A DNA stretch of 64,000 nt from Phalacrocorax aristotelis. Lineage: Eukaryota; Chordata; Aves; Suliformes; Phalacrocoracidae. Position 1 is the first letter of the stretch. Each line of letters starts with the position of its first letter. A program made the translations under genes and the position numbers. Shown one piece after another: positions 10,890 through 23,155 of the stretch. The notes beneath the pieces were generated by a model that had not been told where the DNA came from, made no database searches, and saw nothing but the letters and a program-made list of their open reading frames with translations. The DNA is taken from assembly GCF_949628215.1 (NCBI RefSeq), contig NC_134283.1, forward strand, positions 31,536,975 through 31,600,974. The letters run 5' to 3'.

Positions 10890-11368
10890 TGTCGTGGTTT
10901 AGCGGCAGCTCAGCCCCACACAGCCGCTCGCTCACTCCCCCACCGGTAGATGGGGGAGAGAATCAGAAGGGTAACGCTCGTGGGTTGGGATAAGAACAGT
11001 TTAATAATGAAAATTAAAAGAAACAACAATAGAAATGCAGTGTAAAGGAGAACACCGAGAGGCGCAAAGCCCCGGGGGAGGGGGAACGAACCGCCGAAAC
11101 GAACCGCACGCGCCGCAGCCGCTCGCCGCCCGCCGACCCGACGCCGCGCCGCCTGCGCGCTGCCACTGCCCCCCCTCAATATACTGGTCATGGTGTCACA
11201 TGGTATGGAATGAACCTGCCATTGGCCAGTCGGGGTCAGCCGCCCCCACCATGGCCCTGCCCCTCCCAGCCCCCCCTGCCACGCCACGCGGCAGAGCGCG
11301 GGAAGCTGGAAAGGTAGCTGACCCCCACAGTGAGGAGAATTAACCCCTTCTCAGCCAAAACCAGCACA
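10890..11368 (-). repeat. ERV 5' LTR
   Basis: 479 bp. On the minus strand it starts TGTGCTGG and ends CCACGACA. In transcription order it shows a CCAAT box (plus 11219-11227), a TATA-like TATATT (plus 11178-11183), a CpG-dense segment and an ATTAAA signal (plus 11000-11005), consistent with U3, R and U5 order. Confidence 0.93.
11178..11227 (-). promoter_or_regulatory. LTR promoter elements (CCAAT and TATA)
   Basis: GGCCAATGG lies about 40 bp upstream of TATATT on the minus strand, with a CpG-rich segment downstream where transcription would start. The same arrangement is present in the 3' LTR. Confidence 0.55.
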
Positions 11369-11373
11369 CCCTC
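11369..11373. repeat. Target-site duplication, right copy (ccctc)
   Basis: Matches 4863-4867 exactly and fixes the outer end of the 5' LTR at 11368. Confidence 0.9.
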
Positions 11374-12017
11374 ACACTTGTTATCAGAAAAGCAGTCTTC
11401 AAGATCTTTCACATAATATTCTACCCGAGCTGATGGGCATATGGCAGATATTAAGAAAGTAAAAATAATTGGTCTGTTTTATCACTGCAATGCTGAAAGA
11501 TATTTTCCTTGTTTGTTGCTATATGAGTAATTAACTGGTTTAATTAACTTTTCATTCTAGCTAAGGAAATGTGACTGAAAGACGATAAGAACACTGTAAG
11601 CCATCAAGACTGAGAGCCTCCTGATGATACTGAACTTTGGCAAAAGGATGCCAAGGAAATTACTCACCAGAAGGAAACCGAACCCATTCTGTCATGCTCT
11701 GTCAATGGCACCATTCAGTTCCTTATACTCCAGAAAGCAAATCTACTCTCTTTGGTGGAGGGATGGCACCAGGGCAGCTGTGACAGCAGCAATTAACAGG
11801 AAACATGGTAGCCTGAGCAGTAGATTAGCTGCTGATTACATTGAAATTAACCTCCTCCCAGACCTTCTCTGTGCCCATGCCAAGAACTAACAAGGTAAAA
11901 TCCCATGCTGTTTGTTTAATACTGAAGAGTTTTAATTTTCCATGTTTCAGTTATACCTGCCCAAACATCTATTTTGAGATTTAAAGAAAAATGGAGGAGT
12001 GGGTGTGGAAAATTCAT
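11374..12017. other. Intergenic, nothing recognised
   Basis: Short open frames only (88 codons at most). No repeat or exon signature that I could support. Confidence 0.45.
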
Positions 12018-12846
12018 ACAATCATAGAATTGTAGAATGTCCTGAGTTGGAAGGGACCCACAAGGATCATCAAGTCCAACTCCTGTCACTGCACAGGACA
12101 ACCCCAAATTCACACCATATCTCTGAGGGCACTGTCCAAGTGCTTCCTGAATAGCGTCAGGCTTGGTGCCATGACTGCCTCCCTGGGGAGCCTGTTCCAG
12201 TGCTCCACCACCCTCTGGCTGAAGAACCTTTTCCTAATATCCAACCTAAACCTCCCCTGGCACATCTTCCTGCCATTCCCTTGGGTCCTGTCATGGGTCA
12301 CCAGAGAGCAGAGATCAGCGCCTGCCCCTCCTCCTCCACTTGTGAGGAAGCTGTAGACCACGATGAGGTCTCCCCTCAGATTCCTCTTCTCTAGGCTGAA
12401 CAAACCAAGTGACTTTACCTGCTCCTCATACAGTTTCACCTCTAAACCCTTCACCAACTTTGCGGCCCTTCTCTGGACACTCTCTAGTAGCTTTATATCC
12501 TTAATGCACTGTGGTGCCCAAACCTGCACAGAGCACTCAAGGTGAGGCTGCACCACTGCAGAGCAGAGTCGGACAATCACCTCCCTCGACCATCTGCAAT
12601 GCAGGCCTTGATGCACCCCAGGACACAGCTGGCCCTCTTGGCTGCCAGGGCACACTGTTGGCTCACGTTCAACTTACCATCGACCAGAACCCCCAGGTCC
12701 CTCTCTGCAGAGCTGCTCTCCAGCCTCTCATTTCCCAGTCTGTCTGTACCTGCAGGGTTGCCATGCCCTAGGTGCAAAATCCAGTACTTGCTGTTGTTAA
12801 ACTTCATACTGTTGGTGATTGCCCAGCTCTCCAGTCTGTCCAGATG
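12018..12846 (-). mobile_element. CR1 LINE fragment, 3' part of ORF2
   Basis: Minus-strand translation gives the C-terminal end of CR1 reverse transcriptase, including [16 protein letters not shown] and [13 protein letters not shown]. It is split into two frames (around 12577-12807 and 12110-12655), so at least one frameshift is present. The 3' end carries the CR1-type ATTCTATGATT motif near 12018-12030. It is 5'-truncated, as is usual for avian CR1. Confidence 0.93.
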
Positions 12847-15483
12847 GGATCAGAAGCAAATTCAGAACAACCAAAAAGCAAAGGCAGATGTTAAGCTAGA
12901 CAAGATTCTGGGCTAAGTTTATATGACTTGTTTCCTTTTCCAGCTGACAACAGCTCTCCAAGCCTGTCTTTCCAGATTTTCATCGGGAAGGGGCATTTTG
13001 CAGACAATCCAAACCAAAGCAGAAAGAACATAGAAAAATAACTGATACCAAAACTTGGATGGAATTTTCAAAGCGTGGACTGAGATAGAAAGGAAAACAA
13101 AGGATTAGGTCTGTTTAAGAGAACACTAAGAAAAAGGTGGGACACAGGGACATGAAGGAGGTGTATGAGGAAGAAGGAAGGATTGGCTATAGCTGAGCGG
13201 GACTTGAAAGACACAGGCATAGCAGGCTAGATCCTCAGCCTGTTTAAATTGGCATTGCTTCTTTGACTCAACAGAGCAGTACAATTTACACCAGCTGACG
13301 ATCTGGCCCGATAGCTGCAAGTTTGAGGATAGACCATATTCATCACAAGGCTGTAAACCTTCCCCACCCTAGGAAAACAAGAAGCGTAATCTGGTTCCTG
13401 AGCTTGCTGTAGCCAAGTGGAAAAGGTGCCAAACACCTGAATATCCCATATGTGAGGCTCTTTATTTGGGGGAGGAAAAAAAGAAGACAATAAAAACAAT
13501 TTTACTGCCAAATAAAAGTGTCCCTGATGCTTTCCTGTAGAGAAACAATGACATCCAGTGGCGAGTTACATTAATCACAGGAGCTTTACAGAAACCCTGT
13601 CTCAAGAAATCACAGCTTGTACCTGTTCTAGGGAAGGGATCAGTTGTTGTACCCATTACCCATGTGCAGTGCTATTCCAGCCCTTTGAGACTTTAAAACT
13701 GTCCTTGCTGCTTGCTTTTCCAATAAGCCAAACACCTCTGCATTTTTCTGTTACTTGCAGTTCTGAAGCCCTGCTCTGGGTGCTCAAAGTCTAGTAGGGG
13801 CTTGATAGTTTCTAAGAGAAACATTTCCAGGTGATAGCAATATTGTCTTCATGAACAACTGAAGGCTTCATCAGCAAGCTAGGCAAAATAGAGCTTGCAG
13901 TGCCAGCAGAGCAGCTTACTGCCTGGCACTGTCCTCCCCATGCCAGTGGTGACTACCTATGTCCTGCCTCACCTGGATCACAGACAGAAAAGGAGCTCCG
14001 GGCTGGAAGATAGAGGGAAAAGGTGATTAAGAGTAGAGCCTCGTATAAACCCCTATTTCTTACCCTTAGGGTGAGCTGATACTTGCAAAAAATTCTCCTC
14101 CCCTTCTCCGCTGCCCCCATCCCTGAAGAGGTCAGTACAGATCTGGACCATGATTAATAGTCCCAGGCTGTCAGCATCACAAAACTGCCTGTTTACACTG
14201 CTTTGTTTTGTCCACCACCCCAGTGGAGACGGATGACCTTCAGTTTGTTGCTTTTATTTTGATGCAGCTTGTCTCCCACTGCTACTTCAAGGACCAGCCC
14301 CTCAACCCCAGTCTATTCAGTTGGATTTGTATTTTCAGCCCCTTTTTGGCTTTGTACTATATATTGTCATTTATGTTTTACATTTTTTAAATTGACATTT
14401 AACTGAGCATACATTCCCTTCCTATGATTTAAGTTCATTATGAGCTTTCTGAAGAGAACAGAGGGGGGACTTAGATAATTTACAGATGACACACTCAGCA
14501 GCAAGGTACTTTATCCAGAAACGTTCTTGGAGTAAATTCTCATGCCACCACTAGTCCAAAGGGTCTGGAGGAAAAGACACTCTCCAGAAATGGGATTTCT
14601 TTCCTAAGTTTGTCCAGAATCCAATCTTTCTAAGCTTTAATTCTTTTCTGGTATCTAGGCATCTCACAGATTGATGAATCTACCACCAAAAGGTACCCTT
14701 AAGAGGAGGTGGCGCTGATACACCTGTTGTATTACTGGGAGGCACAGTGGAAGGCAACCAGAAGTTTTTGTGTATAAGCTCTTGGGATGAAAACACCTAC
14801 CAGGCAGACTTTTCAAAAGAAGCTGGATACTGGATTCCTAACAGGATCTTGTCATGTAGGTACTTTCAAAAATTCCATCAGGCACCCAATGTCATCATTA
14901 AGTGCCTAAACAGTCCAAAGACTGCCCCAACTGTTTCTATCAAAGCTACACAAAAATATGTGCTAGATCAGACACTGAGGAAGAGCCTAAAGTGCACCAC
15001 CAAGACTGAAACCCTGTTGAGTGAACTGCTTTAAAAACACACAATTAGGACTGATTCTCCACTATTATTTATAACCTTCACAGGCAAGACATACAGAGGA
15101 GATGGGAGTGTATAGAGGAGAGAAAACTTTGCTTAGAGGCACATAACAAAGTCTCAAAATCAATGCCATTTCTGCTAAATCGTGCTGTTTGTACCAATTG
15201 CTTGTCTACAGCCTTTGGAGATCAGGACTTCTAAATAGTCTGGTTAAACGGTCCGTGCTAAAATATTTTCCCTGTTTCGTTTTTGCTAACTGACCCCTTG
15301 CTCTCATATTAGGGAGCAAGGTTAATTTGAGGAGTGGGTTAGTTTTCATGGTACCTTTCTTAAACACCTCACTCACATACTCTCCAACCGTTTCTTCTTC
15401 CAAGCTAAACAATTCTCACTTTTGCACTCTATCCTCAGATGTAAACCCCACCCAGCCTTCTAACCATCTCATGACATGCTTTT
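12847..15483. other. Intergenic, nothing recognised
   Basis: No coding region, repeat family or RNA gene recognised. Open frames are short and mutually overlapping. Confidence 0.45.
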
Positions 15484-15748
15484 GGTGGACTTCCAAACCA
15501 AAGAGGTTTCCAAACCGAACCTCCAAAATGTTTGAGGTTTCCCCATCTCTGTATAGTACTTTCCAAGAGCACACTCCCATTGATTCTGGAGGCAGCCTTG
15601 AATCAAAACTAACCATAATGCAGTCAGGAACAAGTCTGGCTACTTTTTAATGAGGAAATATGCTCTTGGGAAGTATCATGCAGTGATGGGCAAACCTCAA
15701 ACACATTGGAGGCTCTGCTTATGAACCTCTTTGATGTAGAAGTCTCAC
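15484..15748. mobile_element. Inverted-repeat element, possible hAT-type MITE
   Basis: The plus-strand arm at 15484-15571 matches the reverse complement of 15661-15748 at about 75 percent by eye, including the shared core TGTTTGAGGTTT and a common end CCAAGAGCA. A spacer of about 90 bp separates the arms. Inside the right arm is CAGTGATGGGCAAACC, which resembles Charlie/hAT terminal sequence. I could not confirm an 8-bp target duplication, so the family is a guess. The inverted-repeat structure itself is clear. Confidence 0.6.
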
Positions 15749-18700
15749 CCAATGGCAAAAAAATTGATGAGCATGCATGCACAGAAGCATGCCAGCCATG
15801 ACATGAGAGAGCTATTATCACAGTGGCCAGGCAGTGCAGTCCCCACTACACACCCATGCTGCTGATTGGAGCAGTCCTAAGTTTTAGCAAGAAAAGAACA
15901 TTTTATTACCATTAATGAAAGAAAAAATAACCCAGAAATACTCAACGCAAGTTAACAATCACCCCTCCCCACCCCAGAAACTCCCACTGCAGTCATATCT
16001 AGTAGAGCCAGTTCTAGTTGCTCTCAAATCTGCAGCTGCAGAGAGCCCCAGCCAAGCCAGGTTCAGATGCTAATGTAGCTTTAACTGCTCATTGTTCCAC
16101 AGTGACAGAGAAATCAAGTTCTGCTGGAATGTACCACCCTTTTTTTATTAATCTAAACTAAAAGACTTGAACTCTGGAAGAACAAATTTTGCTTTTGGTG
16201 CATGTCACAACTCTCCCACTGGGACAAGTCCATATACAACACCACATATATATAGCCTTAGCTTCAAGGCTGGCTTTTTATTTCAAGCTGCAGAGCCTCG
16301 TGTTTTGTACATCAAAGACCTGTTTTGTTAGGTAGGTGGTAACCAATGCTAGAGAGACAAAGAACTCTGAAACCAAGGTAGAGCAAGAAAACAAAACAAG
16401 GCACCAGGCACTCTATGGGTGTGTGCCTGCCCATCTGTCTGCCTCTTCTCAAAGTCCTGCATGTGAGGACAGAGGTGATTTTCAGTCACGCAGAGAACTT
16501 TTTCATTGTGCTGATAGAAGTTATGGAATAGAGAGCCTTTTTGTGCTACGAACAACATTAATCTTCAGGACTTACTTGTCTCTCAGTTGTTTATTTTTCT
16601 CGTTACACTGCACAACTCCACAGGACACCTGACTCTGCTGATTGGTTTCCCCCAGGCTCCTCGTCCCCTTTCTTTACACCCCTGTCCCCAAACAGATATA
16701 AGTAATAGACCCAACTATATGAGAGGTTCAGTGCATCATCAAAGCTCTGTTAAAGGCTTCTAAGTAAAAAGAAAATTACCTGTTGTTTCTTATAAAGTCC
16801 AAGAAAACAAGGCATTACTGTTTCATAGTTACAGACTCTGCACTGTGCAATACTACAGCAACTGCATTAGAAAAGAGTCATGACAGGTCAAAATAAGGCC
16901 ATGTACCTGCAGCCTCTGGAAAGGAGGGGAGAGAGTTAGTCCTTAAACCTGTTAGAACGATTACCAGCAAGTGTGAGCAACTGCTATTATTGTGATGTCC
17001 AACTGAGTAATATCTTATTTCTAATTTTAACATTCAAGAGGAACTTTTTGTTTGGCCTGGCTGGGCCAGAAAGCCATTGGCAGTTGCCTGTGGCTCAAAT
17101 GCTAATATGTCAGGAATTCAGGCTGGCATCCTGCGTCTCGGCACACTGATGAGGATGTGTTGTTTCTCAGTGAACTCTCACTTCCCGTCTGCTTCGCTGT
17201 CGGCCTGTATGAAAGCCACCAAACAGGAGATTTGCAGGTCATGTGGCTCAGTTCCCATGCACTGTAGGCTCTTGAAAACTTCCAGTTGTATATCTCCGTG
17301 GCTCCTACTCAGGTGAAACAGAGGTCACACCAACCAGAAAACTTCTCAAGTATTAGCATTTTTACTTTTTTATCTGATATCCTCTGTAATATGGAAAGCT
17401 GTACAAACAGGCTGGAGAAAATAAGAAGTGAACCAAAGTTCACTTCTTACTTTCTCTGTAAGGTCTGAAAAGATTCCATTAACTTTTTATTATCAACAAT
17501 ATGTAACTTTCAACTGTCATTTCACCTCTTATATCTAGCCAGAGCAGGTGCTGTGCCAAAACAGAAGAAACAATGTGCTCATGTTTGTAACTGTATGTTA
17601 CAGTTTTCCCTCTGTTAACTAAATACGATAACCTTAACTCAGTATCAGCAGTAGCCTTGAGAGTATAGCTCTTAGTTGCCTAAGACTGGAAGGGCTGATG
17701 GGGAAATGAGGTTATACCCTCTGTTTCAAACTTTTGAGCAAATAGGAAGCTTTCCAGAGGCAATCACCCCTTATCTGCCCCAATTAAAAAGTTCACAGCA
17801 CTTCTGTGAGAGAACTCAGCTAAGCCTCACTAAACTTGACCCAACCTTTTAATCCACTGAAGTTCAGACAATATAACCCCAAAGTACCTTAGGGAGATGG
17901 GACTGAATCAGTCCTGAAATCAGAGATGCAGAAGACTGACCTCATTTTTCCTTTCTTAGCACTTCTTTCCATTCCTGCCCAAAGCATGTTGTTTAGTCTG
18001 GTATTTCCTAGTACTTTCATGTATTTATTTTAAATAAAATGAAGGGATGGAGTAGCCATTATGAGTCTTAAGAGGTTCCACAGTCCACTCTTGCTAGTCA
18101 ACCTAAAATTTTCTTTCCTCATACCCTTGATATCCCATCTTATGTGCTTCATTGTGTGGTTCCTCTTCCCTCCTAAGGCTTTCATATATTTGAACTCCAT
18201 CACCCTTCCTTGTGCCATCACTTAGTCAAACTCTCAATACTTGCTTTCTTTTTGATTATTTCCCCAAATTTTTTTGTCTCCCTCACCTGATTATTTTCAT
18301 GGCTACTTAATCCCCACCAAGTCACTCATATCTTCCATCCAATTGGGACACACATGGCTGAACACAAGATCCCAAATCCCATGATGCCAGTGCTATTTCA
18401 GCAAAAAGCATAATTATCTATGTAATATCTGATTTGCTGTCTCCCTGTAACTCACAGGTCATGTCCAATAATACTGCTTCCCAAATTTCTCTCTAAGTAC
18501 TTGCAGTTTCCTTTAGACATGTTAGCTACATTTTTCTAAACTGAATCATGCTTGTTTTCTTCTTATTATGGTGCTAATCTCTTGAGGCTTCTTTTGTACA
18601 AATGGATGGAAAGAGTTTTTTTCCCCTTATTATTACACAAGAGGATTTTTTTGTCTTTGGATGTCTCGTAATAAAATGGTTTTGGTAGCAGCAAACCTAG

Positions 18701-18768
18701 TTCCTGTTGTTATTAAACCATAACACACTTCAGAACAACTTAGTCATTGTGGAATAACACTGTCTTGT
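15749..18768. other. Intergenic, nothing recognised
   Basis: AT-rich, short frames only. The segment near 17040-17330 is somewhat richer in GC and holds an 79-codon plus frame, but I see no domain or splice boundary. Confidence 0.4.
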
Positions 18769-18773
18769 GAGCA
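18769..18773. repeat. Target-site duplication of solo LTR, left (gagca)
   Basis: gagca precedes the LTR and recurs at 19391-19395. Confidence 0.8.
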
Positions 18774-19060
18774 CGTCGTGGTTTAACCCCAGCCGGCATC
18801 TAAGCGCCACGCAGCCACTCACTTAGTCCCCCTGCAGTGGGGTGGGGCAGAGAATCAGAGGAGTAAAAATGAGAAAACTCATGGGTTGAGATAGAGACAG
18901 TTTAATAAGTAAAGCTAAAGCCGCACATGCAAGCAAAGCAAACCAAGGAATTCATTCACTCCTTCCCATCAGCAGGCAGGTGTTCAGCCATTGCCAGAAA
19001 AGCAGGGCTCCATCACACATTACAGGGTCTTGGGAAGACAGACACCATCAGTCTGAATGC

Positions 19061-19091
<31 letters not shown>

Positions 19092-19390
19092 TCCTCCTCC
19101 TTCCCCCAGCTCTGTATGCTGAGCATGACGCCATATGGTGTGGGACATCCCTTGGGTCAGTTGGGGTCAGCTGTCCTGTCTGTGTCCCCTCCCAACCCCT
19201 TGTGCCCCCCCAGCCCCTTGCTGGTGGGGTGGGGTGAGGGGCAGGAAAGGCCTTGGCACTGTGTAAGCTCTGCTCAGCAGGAATGAAAACATCTCTGGGT
19301 TATCAACAGTTTCCAGCACAAATCCAAAACATGGCCCCACACTGGCTACTGTGAAGAAAGATTTACTCTATCCCAGACAAAACCAGCACC
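18774..19390 (-). mobile_element. Solo LTR related to the ERV above
   Basis: 617 bp with the plus-strand ends CGTCGTGGTTTA and ACCAGCACC. These correspond to TGTCGTGGTTTA and ACCAGCACA of the ERV at 4868-11368, with one substitution at each extreme base. Internal blocks are shared (AGAGAATCAGA, the ACAGTTTAATAA block, TTGGGGTCAG). It is flanked by a perfect gagca duplication, so it is a recombined solo LTR and not a fragment. It contains a (CA)n run. Confidence 0.85.
19061..19089. repeat. (CA)n microsatellite
   Basis: An uninterrupted run of about 14-15 CA dinucleotides inside the solo LTR. Confidence 0.95.
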
Positions 19391-19395
19391 GAGCA
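19391..19395. repeat. Target-site duplication of solo LTR, right (gagca)
   Basis: Exact match to 18769-18773. Confidence 0.8.
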
Positions 19396-22300
19396 CCACA
19401 TACACCTAGCAGGAAGTGCTGAAGTAAGAGGAATTGGGCTAGAGATAGACAAAGAGGAAGGATTTGCAGGCTGAGTACGAAATTAAATTCAGCTGCTCTT
19501 AATGAGTTAGTTAAAAAAAAAAAACTGATCACTAAGAGCTAAATTTTCATGTTACTTAAAAGATTTTCAAGTGACCTCCCTTTCATATAATTGAAGGACA
19601 GCAAAAGCATTGTAGAAAAACTCGATTCTTAATTGTATATATATTTTTGATGAAAAAACTATAATCCAAATTTTGTCTCAGCTGGGGGACAGTGTATGTC
19701 CTACAGGAACTATTGGGGTACTTGATCTATAAAAAGGCTGCTCTCCTTTTTACTTATGTGTTGTCAGTGTATTTTATATGCAAAGATGGGCTTTAAGGAT
19801 TTACAGCTAGTCATGGACCATTTTGGAAAGCTATTTTCTTCACATTCAAAGCTGGCTTTTCTTCCCAGCCACCCAGTCCTCCTTCTATGTTAAATAACTG
19901 CTTGCCAAATCAGAGCTGGTAGTAATGGGGATGGTGCAGTTCTCTTTGGGTGAGCAGGGCAGCTGTCATGCACACAGCCACCCTTGCGTTGTCCCACAAT
20001 TTTCTGGGCACTAAAATTTTGTCTATCCGAAGACAAATATATATGTATCAGTAGGTTAGCTTTGACCACCTTCTGTAACACTGCTAGGTTTCTGTAGTGG
20101 CTGGTCTACTATACATCTCCATCTAGACTTGCCAAACAACCTTCTTTGACCTAGACAGTCTGAATTTCAGCTTTGGTAAGAGTGCAAACTGGTCAGCAAG
20201 AAGATCAAATTGACAGCCTGACAGTACGGAAGGGAGAGCTCCCCACAATGTATTTTCAGGACTGGAAGGTTATGCTGCTTGAGTTTTTTGCAAATCCAGT
20301 ACCATCTGACAAAACTGAAAGACAAGGTATGGCAGAATGAAAATTCACATGTGAAAAGGCATTTTGGTAGTGAGTTTTCCCAGGTGCGTTACATCTCTTT
20401 CATTCAAGAGCCCTGGTCAGATCACACAACTCAACTGAAGAAGCTGGCAACGTACTACTTTAAACCACTTTATACCTATGAATTTACATGGTCTTGTGGC
20501 AGCTGCATGTGTTTATGCACCAGGTGGATGTATTTATGCACAGAACCTAGTTTAAAGAGGCTTATTTTGGGCGGTACCTTTCAGGAAAATGCCACTGAAG
20601 GTTACATCACTTTAAAAGAATAATAACCTGTGTCATAGGAGATTGTATGCACCTCAGCTTTGCCGTTCAGCCAAGAGAATACTGCACTTCAGAGTCATTC
20701 TGCTTCCTTGCACTGCACTTTGGTAATGTTCGACCATTCATACTGCTCTGGGCAAAGAGTAACTTGGGAGCTAGTTGAAGAGGAGGAGAACTGGCAGACT
20801 GAGCCCAGTGGTACCCTGACACCAGCACTGCCTGCTACCACTGTCAGCCTGGCAAAATCTAGCCTAGTCTCCACAACCTGGACAGCTGAGAGGTGTGGAA
20901 GTGACAGTGAAGGAGGAGCAGGGGAGAGAAGCAAATAGCAGAGTGGGAGGAATTAGTTGGTCCCAGAGAAGTGAAGTGGATCAGAAGCAAGCACTTAAGT
21001 CAGTAAATGGAGGGAAGAGACGAAGAAGAGAGGGACAAAAATCCTCACTTAACAGTTTATAGCAACAAGTCCTGGGACAACTCTCTGAGTTTGCATCCCT
21101 TGGAAACAAAGCCATCAATAATGCAATCCTGGAAAAGCATCCCCACTCCAAGTCTTGAACAGTATGGATCCAGGAAATATTAAATCCATCTGCTGTGGAG
21201 AAAATGTTTTATCAACAACAAAAAAAAACCATTTGATTTATTCTCTAGACACTGGGCCCAGACTCAGTCACTAAGCTGTGCTATCTAATGTGGTTAGACA
21301 ACTTCTAGGGAACTAACTTCTTGTTGCCATTACTCACAGTATTTGCTTTTCCCCTATTGCCTTACTCATCTGATTCCTCCCTTCTTATTATAACTCTGGT
21401 TGAGTTGATAGGTCATAATTTATACTACAGGCTGAGGCTTTCATGCCTTTGTTGGTAACTTGAGCCAGGGAAGTGAGTTATTCTTGCCTTTGCCTTATTT
21501 CTCTGTCTCATTCCTTCTCTGTCTGGGAGTTTACCTAGACCTAGAACGTATGAACTCTGTAGTACTACCCCATAAAGAGAGAGGCCGAGTAGCTTGCCTT
21601 CCAGTTTTAGTTACAGTGTGTGTCTGTGAGTGTCTTTAGATGAGTTTTTTGCTTGAAACCAGACATTTAATAGAACCCTGCAGTGATACAGCACCATCAG
21701 TCCCAAAGTGCTTTCAAAACCATAGATTTATCCACCTAAATTATCCTAATTAACATTAATACAAAGGCATCATTGGAGAAGAGTAGGCACACAGTAGGCA
21801 CTTCCCCTGCAAAGTTGATGTCTAGTGGGCTTTTTCTCAGGCATTGTGTCCAGTCCAGCTCCAGACACTTCAAAAAACATCTGACCTACCTTTGACACTA
21901 GTTCCAGGTCAGTTAACTAGCTCCTCCCCTGTGGATGAGAGCCAGAGCTTGGTAACACTCATTTTATACTCGTGTTACATAGTGGACACAGACTAAAACT
22001 ACTCAGATCCTGACAGGGAACATAACTGCTTTCTCTCAATGATCATATGCACCCAGTAGTACAGAACAGTTTTTCTCCATCTTTCTGGGCAAGGACTCAC
22101 AGAGCAGCTACGTTTACTGGGAGCGAAAGGCCCATGAGACCTCACGCTGTGCAGCATGACCTACCCAGACACAAGGATGGGGCTCCATTCCAGGATGCAG
22201 CTGCACTAAGGTTCCTCAGAGTGTAAAATGCTCCTCTGTAAAATACCAATAACTTCAGCTAATTCTACTGTGATAACAAAATCAAGAATGAGCGGAGGCA

Positions 22301-22533
22301 GGATCCTATGCTGCCAAAAATGGCTGCCCTCCTAAAACATGCTCTCACATCCATACCAAAATGCTGGTTACCAAATTGCATGAAGATGCCTAGATCACTG
22401 GTAGACAAAAGGCAAAGGACTGAATGGGGCAAAAACACCCCTCTCCTCCCGTCCCATCTCATCTCATCTCAAAAGAACCTGCATTCTTCATCTTCAGAAA
22501 AGAGATTCCCTAGATAGAGAAGGGAGGCCTTAC
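19396..22533. other. Unassigned; downstream of a putative minus-strand gene
   Basis: No coding exon recognised. If the gene model at 22534-45320 is right, its 3'UTR and poly(A) site should lie here, because a consensus splice donor follows its last coding exon. I did not identify them with confidence. Confidence 0.35.
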
Positions 22534-22611
22534 CTTAGCTGAGCATTTTCTTATTAGAATTTAGGACATTCTCTGCATCTTCCACCATCAAGAGTTCAGC
22601 ATGTTCATTAC
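22534..22611 (-). CDS. Putative terminal coding exon of unrecognised gene
   Basis: The acceptor CGCTGCTGCAG ends at 22612 and is preceded by a branch-like CTGAC. The donor AAG|GTAAGG lies at the low end. The only long open frame enters in phase 1, matching the exit phase of the exon at 22921-23077. It encodes 24 residues including AELLMVEDAENVL and stops with TAA at 22535-22537, one base before the junction. A stop that close to an exon junction would not trigger nonsense-mediated decay. Short size and lack of homology keep confidence moderate. Confidence 0.42.
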
Positions 22612-22920
22612 CTGCAGCAGCGTAAGTCAGATCTGGCTGGTTCTTGCCCAGGTGACATCAAAAGAAAGATATAAGGATTCAGTTAGGTAGCAGTAAGGTA
22701 TAATCAGGTAGCCACTTGAGACACATTAAATTTCTTTCTTCCCAGGAGGGGTTAAAAAGTTGAGCTCACCTGCCAATTTTTCAATAAACAAAGTCTTAAA
22801 ACAAACAAAAGAAAGCCAAAACACCCTCCCCCCTCCAGTAGAGGGAAACATATGAGAGGACTTGAATTAGCCCCAGCAATACGGACAAGTGCAGAGCCAG
22901 CCCATTAAAATACATTTTAC

Positions 22921-23077
22921 CTGCTTCAAAAGTGCCCTCATGATATTTTGCATTGGAGTGGCGATTCCTAATGTGCTGTTTGACAGCTGCCATGGCCTTG
23001 CCAAGGGTGGCTCCTTCTTGGTGGTGAGTGAAGTGATTATTGTCTCTGCAGTCAGCTAGACACTGCAGCATGGAAAC
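22921..23077 (-). CDS. Putative exon of unrecognised gene, Cys/His-rich
   Basis: Strong acceptor (TTTCATCTCCCAG) and donor (GCAG|GTAAAA). 157 nt, open from acceptor to donor in phase 0 to 1. It encodes 52 residues with C-x3-C, then HFTHH, then KQHIRNRH (H-x4-H), which is the spacing style of a zinc-binding C2H2-like unit. It joins in frame to the exon at 22534-22611. I do not recognise the protein family. Confidence 0.45.
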
Positions 23078-23155
23078 CTGGGAGATGAAAGACACCATAT
23101 AAATATACAATATTATTACTGCTGTTACCATTATTTCACTGGCCTTTTGCCTCAC

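Larger units (their letters stand above)
4868..11368 (-). mobile_element. Young full-length ERV, ERV-L/spuma-like, gag-pol, no env
   Basis: A 6.5 kb provirus transcribed on the minus strand. In transcription order it has the 5' LTR (10890-11368), a tRNA-Lys1,2-type primer binding site, gag, an in-frame amber codon, pol (protease, RT, RNase H, integrase), about 0.4 kb without an env, a polypurine tract and the 3' LTR (4868-5365). The two LTRs differ by about six substitutions and one 19-bp indel by eye (near 1.3 percent), and both long frames are open, so the insertion is recent. The class assignment rests on the pol sequence style, the lack of env and the 5-bp duplication. A spuma-like relationship is also suggested by the primer site, which foamy viruses share. 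I did not find a dUTPase domain, which some ERV-L elements carry. Confidence 0.93.

Noticed and set aside
10825..10935. Gag start at the upstream Met in the LTR (10935)
   Set aside because: That codon lies within U5 and would read through the primer binding site; the ATG at 10824 follows the leader and has a good context.
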